Below, one piece after another: positions 13,325 to 24,586 of a stretch of DNA of 64,000 bases. The notes beneath the pieces are model-generated. The model worked only from the letters and a program-made list of their open reading frames with translations. It searched no databases and was not told the origin of the DNA. The DNA lies in assembly GCA_001510575.1 (NCBI GenBank), contig LNGK01000006.1, positions 739,565 through 803,564 on the forward strand, given 5' to 3'. This stretch comes from Knoxdaviesia capensis (taxonomy: Eukaryota > Ascomycota > Sordariomycetes > Microascales > Gondwanamycetaceae). Positions within the stretch are counted from its first letter, which is position 1, and each line of letters begins with the position of its first letter. The position numbers and the translations under genes were made by a program.

Positions 13325-14340
13325 CCGTCTCTATCTGACACTCTCGCTGTCTTCTCGATCAAGGCTAGCACACGCCCGTGTTTTTGAAGCTTCGCATACT
13401 TTGCCACTATAAGCTGCACCCTACTGCCGAAGCGGCCTAGTGTGGATGTGAGTGGTGGAGTGTGGACTGTTTGGCGTATTTCTTTTTTTGACCTGAGGCT
13501 TATATGCTTGCTTGTCTTAAATGCCATCATCTGCATCATCAGCATCATCATTCTGTCGATTCCGTGTGTGCGCCTTATCTTCCATCTCCCTTCCTGGCTT
13601 GGCCCTTTGTCTTCTGAACCCAGAATCGGTCTTGTTTTCTCTTCCTTTCCTCTTCCGGCCGTGTCACCCGCGATACCGGCTGAAACCGAAACCGTGTCTC
13701 ATCTCGTTGATAGAGAGAGACTCAGAGAGCCCCAAAGAAGGTCCTCACATACGGCCCTGGTCTCCCCTTTATCCTTACATGCGTGTATCATTCTATACCA
13801 CCAGCCGAGCTCTTCTCGCTTCACTTCACTGCCCGGATCTCAAGTGTGGCTGGCTGGCGATGCTCGGTCCCGCTTCAGCGTCACCCGGAAACAACACCGC
13901 CTCTAGTCCCGTGTCCTGCTGCTAAAAGCTGGAGAACGAATCCATTTTTCTAGTTTCCTAGCTCTCTCTTCGGTCCTGGTTAGCCTCGAGTCTCCGATAA
14001 TGCTCGATCTGCTGGTGTTGCATCATCATCCATATTTCCCTGGCGATTTCAGCAGAGCAAACGCCAGCTGGGGTTCTTCGGTTGTTATTAAAAACCGCTC
14101 ATTAGCAGCCTCTGCTTCATTCCGGTGATTTGTCTCTTCTTCCTTCTTCGTTTCTTCATCCATCCATATTTATCTTTTGATTTTTATCTTTTTTTTTTTC
14201 CCTTTCTCGTCGGCTGTTTATCTGCTTTCATCCCGGTTATCACCACCCAATTGAGAGCCAATGATCGCCACTTGCTCGGCTTCACATTCCTTCCGTCGAA
14301 TTCTGCCGCCCAGCGCCGTCTGGCTTCAGAGATCTGCATC
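12031..14340. other. Intergenic, leader of Eis1
   Basis: This stretch holds the 3' flank of the tRNA methyltransferase gene and, from about 13,440, a long pyrimidine-rich leader on the + strand leading to Eis1. A long (CT)n tract lies at 13,280-13,322. The 297-codon frame on the - strand at 12,658-13,551 reads through that repeat as an Arg-Glu run and resembles no protein; I regard it as spurious. Confidence 0.5.
13280..13322. repeat. (CT)21 microsatellite
   Basis: An uninterrupted CT dinucleotide tract of about 43 bp lies some 1.06 kb upstream of the Eis1 start. A (GA) tract follows the same gene on the other side, so the two are complementary. Confidence 0.95.
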
Positions 14341-17300
14341 ATGCCTGGTGAGTTTTGCATTCTAGATCATCAGTAGATTCTGAGACCCCAAAAGGCGAGA
14401 CAAGACAGGCAGATCTACATCCCTCTCAATGTTGGGGATGGTGAGACTTCTCCTCTCTCATAATCTGCCCCAGACCCGTGTTTCTTCTTCCCGGTCTGGC
14501 CTGATCTGATTCTGCCAGCCATGTGTCTTGTCTTGTCTTGTCTTGTCTTGTCGTCATTGTTTCGCAAATCACCTGTAGCCCACATCCCCAAACCTGGTTT
14601 CTCCAATCTTTGTTTGGCGGGGGAGGTCCAAACTGTCCTGCTCTCGTTTCCACCATCACTCCGCTGATCAGCACACACACACACACACCACCTATCAAAC
14701 TCTCATTTCCTCCTCCAAAACCTCTCGTTCCAAGTGAAGATCCATCCCGCCATCCCCCTCAGTTTGTCTAACATATCCGCAAGTCCGTGTCGCAGCAAAC
14801 ACCTCCGGCAGAATGAAGTACGCCGATCCGCGGGATCTGCCGAGCTTCCCGTCGGTGGGCATCAGCGTCAAAGACCGCAACTCGGCCGCTGCCACCGCCG
14901 CCCACCTCGGCTGGATCCACCAGGCCACCCCGGCCACCGCCGACCAGCCGGCCCGGCCGTCGCTCATCTCGTCGTCCGCCAGCGCCGCCGCCCTGCAGGC
15001 CGCCACCGAGGCCGCCGCCGCCTCAGCCTCGGCCTCGGCCACCAAACCGTCACGCCATAAACGCCATCTCTCAGCCCCGATCGCCACCATCCCGGAACAG
15101 CAGCAGCAACAGCACCAGCAACAGCACCAGCAACAGCACCAGCAAGATGCTGCCGCCGCCGCCTCATCGGTCTCCATCCATTATCGCCCGCATCGGTCCT
15201 CCGATCTGTCTTCCACGCCTGCCAATGGCGCTGCTGCCTCGGGCGCCACCGCCGCTGGGGACTCTGAGCCTGCTGCCAGACGTCGCAACTCCATTCACGG
15301 CATTGCTGCGCGCGCAGCGGTGGCCACTTCCGCCTTATCCCCTTCGTCCACCCAGCCGCCGCCGTCACCACACCCAGCTGCTGTCGCCGCCGCCGGGAAG
15401 CAAACTGCAGCGGACGACGAAACCGGACGCCGCCGTCGAAGAAGCTCCGCTGCCGCCTACGCTGCACCGCCATCGGCCGCCAAACCCTCCGGCCACAGCA
15501 CTGCTGCCGCCGTTGCCGCCTCGTCGTCGGATGCTCCAGGCCACCTAGCCGTCCCGGGAACCACGGCTTCTTCAGCTTCGCAGGCTGCCATTCTTGCCGC
15601 CCGGCCGCGAGCCCGGTCTTCGCCCATGCCGTACGTGCCCAGTCGCCAACAGACGACTTCGGACGCGGCGGCCAATGCCCTGCGCGCTGCCGCCCACGCC
15701 CACAAGACTTCGCAGCAGCAGCGTGCTTCTGTTGGCGACGCAGGATCCGTGCCCTACACCAACATGCCCCGCAGCATGTTCACATCCCACCCGCCCGTCG
15801 GCATTGAAGTCGCCGAGAAGAAACGCGCCGAGGGCCTGCATGCTAGTGCGGTGGCCATGGCCCGCCAGATGTACGCCGTGCAACAGAAGATCGAAAGCGG
15901 CCAGATCTCCGATCCCTCCGCCCCGGCCCCGGGCCAGCCCGTCAACCTTCAGGAACTGGCCTACCGCCAGGCCCAGGAGCGGCTGGCCAAGCTGCAGACC
16001 GAGTACGCCAAGAACCGAGACCTGCAGGAGTACTACGGAACCCTCCCCGCCTCTGGATCCGGTGCATCCGCTACCGACAGTTCCGCTCTCTGGCGGCTCA
16101 ACTCCATGCGGGCCAAGCTCCAGCGGCGCGGCCGCTCGTCTTCCTTCGATAGCGACCTGAGCAGCACCGGCAACGGCGTCCGCAGCGGAGAGACCGGCGA
16201 AGAAGGCGCCGCCGATCGCCAGCAGTCCGAGCGCATCCGCCGCCAGATGACCATCTTCAGCTCGCGCGTGTCGCAGGTCGACGACAAGAAACGCCGCCAG
16301 GACCAGGAGGCCCTGCTGGCGGCCGCGCGCCGCAACGTGCAGGCGCAGATGCAGACCATGGACGAGCGCGTGCTGGAGAGCAACTACCAGGCCGGGCTCG
16401 CCAGCCGGCTCAAGCCCGCCATTCTGAGCGAGTGGGAGGTCAAGGCCCACCAGGCCGCGCTCGCGCGCTACGGCACCACGCCCGCCGCCGGCTCGACTAC
16501 GGCCAACGGCACTACTCCCTCCGGCGGCGGCGGCACGCTCACGAAACGGCCGGCGACGGCGGCGGCTCCCGATACCGGACCGATTGCGATCGCCGGCACC
16601 GCGGCCGGGACCACCAAGGAAGTGTTCAACCTCGGGTCTGGGCGCTACATCACGCGCGAGGATGCCGAGCAGATTGCGTCGCGCCGCGTGCAGCCTGTGC
16701 TGGACGAGATCGACGAAAAGGCGCGCGAGGAGCGCAAGCGGCTCGCTACGCTCAAGGACGAAGAGGAGACCAAGCGCGCCGAGGCTGAGGCCGAGAAGGA
16801 GCGCGAGCGGGTGCGCAAGCAGGATATCAAGGAGGTGCACCGTCAGTACCGTGGTAAGTCGCACTCCTGGGCGTTTCATCTTTGGGGGACCGCAGCGAGT
16901 ATGTATATGCTAACGTGTTGGTTTGGTCTTCTCCACAGAGCAACAGAAACGCGATGACCGCGAGGCCAAGAAGCGCAAGAAGGAAGAGAAGGCCCAGCGC
17001 AAGGCCCACAAGCGCGGCGCATCGACCGCGTCCGCGCTCGACGCCGAGCCCCCCGAAGCAACCAGCGGCGCCGTTGCTCCAGAAGCAGCAGCAACCGCCG
17101 CAGGCGTCCCGATCATGGCGGCCGGAGCCGTGATACCACCCGTCGCCACAGCCGGTGGCGGCAGCGGTGGTGGAAATGTGGTGGGTTCAGCCGCGTCCCG
17201 CGTCGACTCGGGCCTGTCGGTGCCGTCAACAGCAGTCGACCACCCGACGGCGGCCGCCGGCCCCAGCCCCGACGACACACTGCCTACTCCTACTACTACC

Positions 17301-18047
17301 CCATCCGACCCAGCTCCATCCAAACGCACCAAGGCGCGTGGCGTACTCTATTCCAAAAACAAACCACCAGCAATTCTAACCACAGGCGCTTCCAACACTG
17401 CAGTAAAGTCGCTGCCGCTGTCCAGTGGCAGTGCCGGCAGCCCGCCGCCGCTGGCCAGCCCGACCACGCCAACCGCCGCTGCGGCCAACGGCACGGCGGG
17501 GCCGGAGTCGCCCGGCGGGAGCGGCGAGGCGTCCGAGCGCGAGGCGCCGCGCAACAAGGTGCGCAGCTGGCTCAAGGCGCGGTTCCTGCAGCGCCGGCCG
17601 TCGGCGAGCAACGGCGCGGCTGCGGCGGCCGGCGGAACAGGCGAGCGCGGGCGCAGCGAGAGTGCGGCGGCTGCACTCGGACAGCCCACCACCGCGACAG
17701 TTCCCGAGGGCACTGCTGTTCCGCCGGTGGCCGCCCCCGCGAAGCCGTTTGTCGGCGGCGTTGCACTGCGAGACGCCGAGCACCATCCGGCGGACGGCGG
17801 CGGTGGCGGCGGCGGCGGGGTGTCGACGGCGGACAGCACGCCGCTGGCGTCTCCGCGGTCGTTCGCGCGGGCCGACCGCGGCGAGCGCGAGCACTTCGTC
17901 GATGCGGAGGAGGGCCCGTTTGCCGTATCGCCGGTCAGTTCGCGGGCGGCCACGCCGACGTCGCTGCACTCGCCGGCGGCGGTGGCGGCGCGCCAGTTGG
18001 GACAGAGTCCGGCGCGGGACTCGCGGTTCCGGGAGATTATCGCCTAA
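14341..18047 (+). CDS. EIS1: Eisosome protein Eis1
   Basis: Eis1 is a cytoplasmic component of eisosomes, the Pil1/Lsp1 assemblies under the fungal plasma membrane. Proposed exons are 14341-14347, 14796-16853 and 16939-18047, giving 1,057 residues. The main exon opens with YADPRDLPSFPSVG and an AAATAAHLGW block typical of fungal Eis1. It is followed by an Ala/Ser/Pro-rich disordered region with a poly-Gln/His stretch (near 15,097-15,145), then conserved Eis1 helices (AYRQAQERLAKLQTEY; ITREDAEQIASRRVQPVLDE) and a Lys/Glu-rich coiled coil that runs across the second intron. The 7-nt first exon (ATGCCTG) joins in frame to 14796; the intron has a GTGAGT donor, a CTAAC branch site at 14,768-14,772 and a CAG acceptor. 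If that intron is not used, translation starts at ATG 14813 (1,049 residues). The family call is strong from motifs; the mini-exon start is moderately supported. Confidence 0.85.
14524..14552. repeat. (TCTTG)5 pentanucleotide repeat
   Basis: A short pentanucleotide repeat inside the proposed first intron of the Eis1 gene. Length variation here would not change the protein. Confidence 0.9.
14672..14688. repeat. (CA)8 microsatellite
   Basis: A short CA tract about 100 bp upstream of the branch site of the proposed Eis1 first intron. Confidence 0.85.
15097..15145 (+). repeat. CAG/CAC codon repeat in Eis1
   Basis: An in-frame tandem of the 12-base unit CAACAGCACCAG (three copies plus flanking CAG codons) encodes a Gln/His tract in the disordered N-terminal region of Eis1. 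It is a likely site of length polymorphism between strains. Confidence 0.85.
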
Positions 18048-18926
18048 CTTGAGGTCGTCGTCTTCTTCTTTTTTGTTTCTTGTTTTTCCGTCCTGCTTTG
18101 GTCTACCCGGGGACTCATTTCGCCCCCTCTTCTGTTATCTTTCTCTTTTCAATGTGTTTTCAGACATAAGTATATACATATACCACGCTCTGCTTGGGCC
18201 CTTCCGCGAATCAAGGTTGAGGCTTACGGACATATACGGGAGGGGCTCGTGTTTTCTTGTTTTCTTGTTTCTTCCTTTTCTCCTTCTGGGGCGTTTTATC
18301 TCTCTGTTTTCCACCCCGGGTTTTCATCAGTTTTTTTGAGGCCGGGCAAGATTGATCTACAGTCGATTTGACGGAATCTTGTGTGTGTGAATACTGGACA
18401 CCATGTACGTACACGAACTAGTGGAGTTGATTTCTCATCTGGGAATAATTATACCTGTTGATATTCCCGGTGTTGTTGACTGTCCCGGCGATGCGTGATG
18501 TTGCTCTGTGAGTCTGTCTCGGTCTCTCTCTGTGTATAGGTCTGTTGCTGCCGCGGAACCACAGCCCGGATCTACTCGGAAGCACTCGATCCACAGCCCG
18601 ATCCTCGATGACATTCTTTGCTCTTTGAAATTCTTCATCAACCACTGACACCGGCATCTCGGCGGGCGTTTGTGGTGGCTGCTTGTGTGGCGTCCGCCGG
18701 GGGATTTCCTAACTGCCGACGCCATTTCCCTCCTGTCCACGGTGAAAGTGTTCATCTTCCACTACTCACAGACGTTGCGATGTTTGTGTATCCATACTGT
18801 GGCTACTATACAGACACTTTACCGGCACTATATGCACACTCTAATCTCCGGCCCGGAAGTAGCAGATCTTGGTGTGTGGGGAAAGGTCACTTGTCTTTGC
18901 AGAGTTTTGTGGGCAAACGGGCTATG

Positions 18927-18965
<39 letters not shown>

Positions 18966-20920
18966 AGACAAGCAGAATCTGCACCGACCAAGTGAGTCTC
19001 AGTTCTCCATAGCTGAGAGGCCGCCTTTCGGCCCTTGAGCCCGATACCCCGCGAGTGAGTGCCGTCCTCACGGTGGCAGGCAGAGGGAGAGAGACTCCTC
19101 ACCGTCCTTCACACATCTTCACATCCACCACAAACGCCTGCAAACGCCGGTGCCCGTCCCGGTGATTCTCCGTCGTCACACACCAAGCCCGATGACTTCG
19201 TCAAACGCCACAAACAAAACGCAAAAAACAAAATAAAACAAAAAAGCCAAGCTCCCCCGATCCAAGAGATCTTGCTGTTCTTCCCGGAACCGCCAACCTT
19301 TCGAACTTGGATCTTCAAATATCTTGTCTCCATGCCCCAGATCAGCCAAGGCAAAATCCCTCTTTCTGTCCGTTCTTTTTTGCTTTTCTGGGGGAAGGCA
19401 AATGCAGAGACGACTCCCGGCGCAGATCCCGTGTCGGAGGTTTTTTTTTCTTCTCCATTTATTTATTTATTTTTGATGGCTTTCTTCTCTCTTCTGCCCG
19501 AGAGCCATCGTCTTTATTGGCTAGCACCTCCTCACGGCGGATTTCTCCAGTTTCTTTCATATAAGTTAATATCGGCTGCATGCACAGAGACCAGAGGTTT
19601 TTTTCCCTCTTCTTTATGTGAGCGGACGCGTGCGTGGCCCTTTGGCATTCAGGCTTCATCTGCGTCTCTCTCCACCGGGTAAAGTATGCCCAGCAGTGTG
19701 AAACGAGGTCTGCATTTCTTTTTCGTGATATACTCACTGACTCATATATTAAGTGCACTATCGCTGGTCTTTCTCGGCTGCATCTTATTCGAATGCGGGA
19801 ATCTGGGGTTTCGTGCATTTTTCTCTGTCTCTTTTATCCCAGAAATGCCAGCAATCTCGTTTTTCCCCGTTCGGAGAGATATCAATCAAGCTTTCTTGTG
19901 TTTGCTCTGGGGCCCGTTGCCGATTCCGAGCCACGTATATTGAAGCGTAGATGAGCGAACATTCTTCTGTGGTCATTGCGGTCTCTCAAGTTCCCACATA
20001 TGTCCACGGTGTATCTTCGCTAATGTACACCGACTCTTGGATCTCCTGTTCCGGTTCTCGGTTCTTTGATTGGCATCCGACCTGGATCTCATCGGAACTT
20101 CGTGCCTGGTCCTGGAACTCCTTCCACAGAAACTCGCCCCTTTTCCAGTCCCGTCTCTCAATGTAACTCGCTTCTCTCATCCGATGTTGATCTGTACCAC
20201 TCCAGGATCGGCCAAATCCACCACCATAATGCCGCCCAAGAAGCAGTGATATATATGTGATGCTCATATGACTGGCAGTCTATATATCACTTATATACAG
20301 GAGACATATCGAAGGGACTTGTGTAAACGAATCTAGGATACACTCTCTCTATCAGTGCACTCCATATATTGCATCGTGCATCAACTGCATTTCCGTGACT
20401 GCACATGATAAGCCACCGCTTCATCAATATATACCGTCGACCACTCTATTTCATGCATCTCTTCACACTCTCTCGATATTGGCTTTCCCCGGCCCTCAGC
20501 CGAACAAGTCCGGGGCAAACCAGACACGGGATGGAAGTTGGCCGGTTTTTCTTCTTCTATTGCCTTCTATAACCCCAATCATATGGGCTTCTGTGTCTGG
20601 CTTTCCCGGCAGTTCGATCCCGTATTTGGCGGTTCATATCGGCCTTCCCTGTCTCGACTGGGTAATTCCCCGTCATTTTGGCTGCCACTTTGGACGGTCA
20701 TGGCTGTGGCATCCAGGCTGATCTCCACGGTCGTGCACAAAACTATAAGAGTCGCCCGTGCCACCCCGATCGAGTTGTCCCTAACGGGAGGAGGACCGAG
20801 GCTTCTTCGACTTTGACTTGATTCTGTTGTCCGTGTTGCTTCGTGTCCTTCCGCTGTTAAAAGAATCTCTGCCATTCTGCACACACACACTCTCTCTCTG
20901 CCCAACAAGCCTCCCACACC
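18048..20920. other. Intergenic, Eis1 3' flank and DUF1996 gene leader
   Basis: The first 300 bp are T-rich on the + strand, like the 3' flanks of other + strand genes here. A (GA)n tract follows at 18,930-18,961. From about 20,200 the sequence is the leader of the secreted DUF1996 gene; a TATAAG element lies at 20,744, about 175 bp before its ATG. A 207-codon open frame at 19,059-19,682 has no recognisable domain and I do not call it. Confidence 0.5.
18930..18961. repeat. (GA)16 microsatellite
   Basis: An uninterrupted GA tract about 880 bp beyond the Eis1 stop codon, complementary to the (CT) tract upstream of the same gene. Confidence 0.95.
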
Positions 20921-22262
20921 ATGCAGCTCACCCGTTCTCTCGCCAGCCTCGCACTCGTTGCGCAGAGCTCGGCCCTGATCCGCTTCTACTGCTCGCAGCT
21001 CGTGGTCGAGCGCCTGGATCCGCTGGTCAACCCCGGCGTCAACCCCACGCCCCATCTGCACCAGATCATCGGAGGAGTGAGTTCCCTGTCGTCCCCTGTC
21101 TCGTGTCGGCTACACCCACACACCTCACGTATATATATACAGTCAGCTAACACGAGTGCATATGTCTCTAGAACTCCTTCAATGTCACCATGGACCCCCT
21201 CAAGGACATGCCGGTCGAGTCGACCTGCACCACCTGCCAGTTCACCGAGGATCTGTCCAACTACTGGACCGCCGTGCTGTTCTTCAAGGCCCAGAACGGC
21301 ACCTACAAGCGCGTCGGCCAGATCCCCAACGTTGGCTTCGAGGGCTCGCAGGGTGGTATGACGGTGTACTACATGCAGGACGGCCTTGCTGACTACCAGC
21401 AGCAGTCCAAGGTCACTGCCTTCAAGAAGGTGCGCTCATTTTATTGTCTCTCTCCCTCCCCGTGAGAATGCGCTTGGACTAACAACCCGTCACCCGCACC
21501 TAGGGTTTCCGCATGCTCGTCGGCAACCCGTCATACCGCAGCCAGCAGGAGGCTCGCCGCTTCCGCCAGCTCACCTACACGTGCCTGCAGAACATCAACA
21601 CCCGTTTCCCCGAGACCCTCGACTTCCCCACCACCCCCTGCCCGGCCGGCATCATGGCCAACGTCCGCTTCCCCACGTGAGTCTCCCTCCTCCTTCTCAA
21701 ACGTCGTTTCTTCCCTCTGCACCCACCAACCGTTTGATCTAACCTCCTTTCTTTCTCTGCAGCTGCTGGGACGGCGTCAACCTCGACAGCCCCGACCACA
21801 TGAGTCACGTGGCGTACCCCGAGACCGGCACGTTCGAGTCCAAGGGCGCCTGCCCGGCCACGCACCCCGTCAAGATCCCGCAGCTGATGTACGAGGTCAT
21901 CTGGGACACGCGGCCGTTCAACAACCCCGCCGACTGGCCCGCCGACGGCCAGCCGTTCGTGTGGAGCTTCGGCGACGACACCGGCTTCGGAAACCACGGC
22001 GACTACCTGTTCGGCTGGAAGGACGACTCGCTCCAGCGCACCATGGACACGCCGTGCTACGTCAACTGCAACACGCTGACTACTCAGTCCGTCGCGCAGA
22101 TGAACTCGTGCGGCATCAAGAGCGTTGTCAACGAGGAGGTTGACGGATGTAAGTCACTGCCTGTTCCCTCTTGTCTATCCACCTTATAATGCATATAAGA
22201 CATTTATCCTAACGATAATTGCTGCTGTAGGGCTCAAAACTCTCCCCGGATACGACTTCTAA
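20921..22262 (+). CDS. Secreted DUF1996 family protein
   Basis: This is a fungal extracellular protein of the DUF1996 family. No enzymatic activity is established for the family; members are secreted and some carry extra WSC domains, which this one lacks. Exons are 20921-21076, 21172-21429, 21504-21676, 21763-22148 and 22231-22262, giving 334 residues. The N-terminus is a signal peptide (MQLTRSLASLALVAQSSA). The DUF1996 core begins around QLVVERLDPLVNPG and shows the family marks: the HLHQIIGG box with following NSFNVTM, the CTTCQF cysteine pair, YWTAVLFF, CPAGIMANVRFPTCWDG, HMSHVAYP, and FSFGDDTGFG-like sequence leading to GDYLFGWKD. Five conserved-looking cysteines in the second half suggest disulfides. 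The last exon encodes only ten residues (WLKTLPGYDF). Codon use is very GC-rich throughout, which suggests high expression (inference). Confidence 0.93.
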
Positions 22263-22881
22263 GCGCATGTTGAGCTCGGTATTCCCTATCGCCAAGATTC
22301 ATAGGGACTGGCCATCTTCGTATGTCGTCAAGCTGTACGACAAGAAACAAGCCATATCAACGCCGAGTCTAACGAGCACGATGCGAGACTCTGACTGATA
22401 TCAATGGGAACGCGGTGCATTCACTTTGATTCATTCTCTTTCTGTTTTGCTTCTCTTCTCCTCGTCGGCGTGTCTTTTCTCCTTCTTTCCCTTTTCTTTT
22501 TTAACTTCATATCACTTTGTTATCACTCGTTTCCAGTAATTTCTCTCTTTTCTTAGTCGTATTGAATGATAATATGCGATTACCCTGAACTGTAATGCTA
22601 AGTATATATCAAGGGTACCCTAGAGATTACCTTGTGAACCACCCACATGCTGCCAGCCGCTCTATATACCAAAATTACTCCTTAGCCCCAGCCGAGGACT
22701 TATCCAAAAACAAATGCATCCCAGAAACTCCGTGCTCTATCATGATGAAAGCAAAATGCAAATGCTATATAACAAAAGAAAATGATGCGAAAAAAAAAAA
22801 AAAAAGGCGCGGGCGCGCTATAGACTTATATGACGCACGTCTGAAAGCAAAAGCTAGAAAGGACGCGGGATTTTTATTTTT
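22263..22881. other. Convergent intergenic spacer
   Basis: This 619-bp spacer separates the stop codons of the convergent DUF1996 and Sfk1-like genes. The left part is T-rich on the + strand (3' flank) and the right part has an A run at 22,791-22,806. Nothing else is seen. Confidence 0.6.
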
Positions 22882-23877
22882 TCAAAAGTCGGTCGCCAAA
22901 TGGCCGGCCGGCCGATGGATCTGACTAGGCGGGGCTAGTCCGTGCTCGACATCGACCAGTGACGGCGCATCACTGACCATCGACATGTGCGCTTGCGGTG
23001 AAGCAGAAGTAGTGGAGTGGGCGCGCGAGGCGATGAGGGCCTGGTTGGTGTAGACGGCGGGCCACAGGTCCATGATGAACGAGAAGATGTAGAAGGTGAA
23101 CACAAAGGCGATGATCCACTCCAGAATAACACCAGCATCGCGCGACGAGTTGCGGCGCACGCACACGCCGAAGCCGATCACCAGAGCCAGCTCGATGACG
23201 ATGAAGAACAGCTTGATCCAGAACGAGCGGCTCAGGGCCCGGTGGTCGTGGTGGCGCCTGCCGAGGATCTGGTACTCGGCGCAGATGAACACGGCGGAGA
23301 TCCAGTAGCCGGCGATGAAGAACACGAGGAAGATGCGGTGGGCGTGGGGGAAGCGGTACGTGTCGAAGATCGACAGGAAGATCAGGCCGATGGTGCCGAC
23401 GCCGGCGAACAGGATGCCGCAGACATCGAGGATCTTCTCGACGCGCGTGGCGTTGGGCACGAGGCGGCCGCGGTGCCGCAGCCACCGCGCCGCCGCGAAC
23501 GCCGAGTCGAGCAGCAGCGTGGTCACCGAGCAGCCGGCGATGAACAGCGGCTTCAGGCCGTGGGCGCCGACGTCGCTGATGTACGGGATCTTCTCGCCGG
23601 CGTCCATTCCTCGGTATGCCCGCTCGTCACGGCCGACGCCCCAGGACAGGATCATGGCGAGGAGCATGCCGAGCCACACGCAGCCGGAGGCCAGCGGGAC
23701 AAGCTGGATATTGGACTTCAGTTAGTTTTATGCGCTTTGCCCAGGTCGTAAGTCTCTCGTGAGAGAGCTGATTCGAAATCAGAGCAGCAGCCAACATACC
23801 CAGTACGAAAAGTACGGCGATTTCCGCGGAAATCTGCGGTGGTGGTTGTGATGCGTGCTGTGCTGTATTGGAGGCAT
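22882..23877 (-). CDS. SFK1: Frag1/DRAM/Sfk1 family membrane protein
   Basis: This is a multipass membrane protein of the Frag1/DRAM/Sfk1 family. Yeast Sfk1 acts at the plasma membrane with the PI4-kinase Stt4 and affects phospholipid asymmetry. Two exons are used: 23877-23800 and 23703-22882 (phase-0 intron of 96 bp, donor GTATGT, CTAAC branch, CAG acceptor), giving 299 residues. The joined segment SYW-LVPLASGCVWLGMLLAM gives the first membrane helix; the family signature YISDVGAHGLKPLFIAGC follows, then five more hydrophobic helices (for example VCGILFAGVGTIGLIFLSIF and WIIAFVFTFYIFSFIMDLW). A short polar tail ends the protein. A second in-frame acceptor (AAG at 23,715) would add four residues. 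The gene is convergent with the DUF1996 gene. The symbol is by family; orthology to Sfk1 rather than other Frag1 members is likely but not proven. Confidence 0.92.
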
Positions 23878-24586
23878 GTTGTTGAAATTTTGTGGGGTTC
23901 TTCGGAGCCGACTCGGGCGGAAGGAACGGCGGGCCGGGGAGGGAAGGCACGGAGATCGGAGCGGCAATTCGGCGAACAAGAGACAACAGGCATCAGAAGG
24001 CTTAACAACGTAAAATCGAGGAAAGGATACAAGCAGACTGAGAATTTATCTACGGACTAAGATTAAAATGTCAAAAATGGGGGGCCTCTGTCGATTATAT
24101 AGCGTCGAGCCAAAAAACTGGAGACGTTCGGGTATTTCCAATGCTCTCTTGCGAATCTGGTGATTCAGTTCTGGGCCCGAAAAAGTGGCACTCAATGACA
24201 AAAGAACGGAAAAAGCGAAGCAAGGATCCATTAGGAGGATCAGAAAGCCAGAGCTGCACTTTACAGATATAATCCAATACATCATATCCTTGAGGTATAA
24301 AACAGTACACCTCCGGAATTAGACAAAACGAGCAAGCGCAGATCCGCTCCACGGATCCAACGGCCTTTCAATTAGGATGGGTCTGGATCCAAGGACGAGG
24401 GTCTCACGTGCTTAACAGCGTTCGTTCGGACTTTCTTAGACGTCGTCGGCTCCTTCTATAACAAGAAAAGAAAACACACTCATCTCCCTCCTAGATTTGT
24501 TTCCTCGCTCTCTTCTCTCTCTTCTCTCCCTTCTTTCTCTTCAGAATATTCATCTTCATCATACTTCAGTCTCATATTCTTCATAG
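23878..24586. other. Intergenic, leader of Sfk1-like gene
   Basis: Purine-rich on the + strand for the first 180 bp (the leader of the leftward Sfk1-like gene), then mixed sequence, then a pyrimidine-rich stretch at 24,480-24,580 pointing toward the doubtful gene to the right. No coding sequence is supported. Confidence 0.5.

Noticed and set aside
12658..13551. 297-codon open frame on the - strand
   Set aside because: It reads through the (CT)n tract as an Arg-Glu run, has no domain, and lies in the Eis1 leader on the opposite strand.
14524..14552. CRISPR-like or regulatory repeat
   Set aside because: It is a simple pentanucleotide microsatellite without spacers; no CRISPR is expected in a fungal nuclear genome.
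15572..16879. 435-codon antisense frame over Eis1
   Set aside because: It is a GC-driven shadow of the Eis1 reading frame; the + strand frame has the conserved motifs.
19059..19682. 207-codon + strand frame
   Set aside because: There is no recognisable domain, the stretch is T-rich and low-complexity, and no promoter or splice evidence was seen.
20590..20650. Possible tRNA B-box (GTTCGATCCC)
   Set aside because: The flanking bases do not form a T-stem or acceptor stem, and there is no matching A-box.
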